5,718 nt of DNA, taken from assembly GCA_013693915.1 (NCBI GenBank), contig CP059264.1, positions 421,079 to 426,796 of the forward strand, read 5' to 3'. The notes under the pieces are model-generated. The model saw only the letters and a program-made list of their open reading frames with translations. It was not told the DNA's origin and did not search any database. The DNA comes from Dechloromonas sp. Its GTDB lineage: Bacteria; Pseudomonadota; Gammaproteobacteria; Burkholderiales; Rhodocyclaceae. The translations under genes were made by a program, and so were the position numbers. Position 1 is the stretch's first letter, and each line of letters starts with the position of its first letter. Shown here one piece after another: positions 5,510 to 5,718 of the stretch.

Positions 5510-5718
5510 ATGCCAAGCACAGTGCTTTTTGATGATGGCAAGCACCGCAATTTGCTGATGGAGGATTTCGGCCTGGGCGGCTTGGCGGTTCAGGCCAATC
5601 AGCACATGATCATTCACGGTGACACCGGGATGATCCTGGATCCGGGAGGCCACAAGGTCTATAGCAGGGTGCTCGCCGAGACGTTCTCGGCCCTCGGCAC
5701 AGGCAAGCTGCGCTACAT
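5510..5718 (+). CDS. MBL-fold ODP / FprA-like oxygen-binding diiron protein (5' part)
   Basis: The frame from ATG 5510 is open for 69 complete codons to the right edge. The start MPSTVLFDDGKHRNLLMEDF, then AVQANQHMIIHGDTGMILDPGGHKVYSRVL, resembles the N-terminus of metallo-beta-lactamase-fold proteins annotated as ODP (oxygen-binding diiron protein) or A-type flavoprotein-like. In these, the N-terminal strands QHMIIH and GMILDPGG precede the metal site. The metal-binding histidine/aspartate motif and any C-terminal flavodoxin domain lie beyond the window, so neither diiron binding nor oxygen or NO chemistry can be confirmed. No in-frame alternative start is seen between the previous stop and this ATG, and the ribosome-binding site is weak. 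Likely co-transcribed with the Roadblock gene. Confidence 0.75.
   Translation, partial: MPSTVLFDDGKHRNLLMEDFGLGGLAVQANQHMIIHGDTGMILDPGGHKVYSRVLAETFSALGTGKLRY

Overview
The window looks like chromosome from a high-GC Gram-negative bacterium. The protein sequences resemble those of Betaproteobacteria, most likely a Rhodocyclales-type organism. This placement rests on recalled family resemblance and base composition, not on a search. The window has two divergent halves separated by about 800 bases of non-coding DNA.

Minus strand, 1-4282: a tightly packed cytochrome c maturation (System I) operon, transcribed leftwards in the order ccmA, ccmB, ccmC, ccmD, ccmE, ccmF. Successive genes overlap by ATGA or TGATG, or lie 2 bases apart, which indicates translational coupling. 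CcmA (ATPase) and CcmB (membrane subunit), with CcmC and CcmD, load heme onto the periplasmic chaperone CcmE. CcmF then takes heme from CcmE and ligates it to apocytochrome c. ccmF runs off the left edge after 524 codons, so ccmG, ccmH and ccmI, if present, are outside the window. A good sigma-70 promoter sits just upstream of ccmA.

The clearest anomaly is in ccmB. As written, the gene carries two opposite single-base frameshifts, both in homopolymer runs: one C too few in the coding strand near codon 90, and one G too many near codon 190. They cancel, so the ends of ccmB are in one frame and the middle 100 codons in another. The protein sequence is well conserved on both sides of each junction. 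This points to base-calling errors or very recent mutations, with slippage as a remote alternative.

Middle, 4283-5088: no convincing gene. It holds the ccmA promoter and several GC-rich inverted repeats, the last followed by a T-rich tract. A plausible sigma-54 promoter points rightwards, with an IHF-like site and a short dyad upstream. An unusually long untranslated leader of about 290 bases follows.

Plus strand, 5089-5718: a small Roadblock/LC7-domain protein, followed 55 bases later by the start of an MBL-fold protein of the ODP / FprA-like (diiron, oxygen-binding) type that is cut by the right edge. Together they look like a small sensory or signalling module unrelated in sequence to the ccm genes. 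The pairing with an apparent RpoN promoter is the most interesting regulatory feature here. No mobile element, CRISPR array, tRNA or rRNA was seen.
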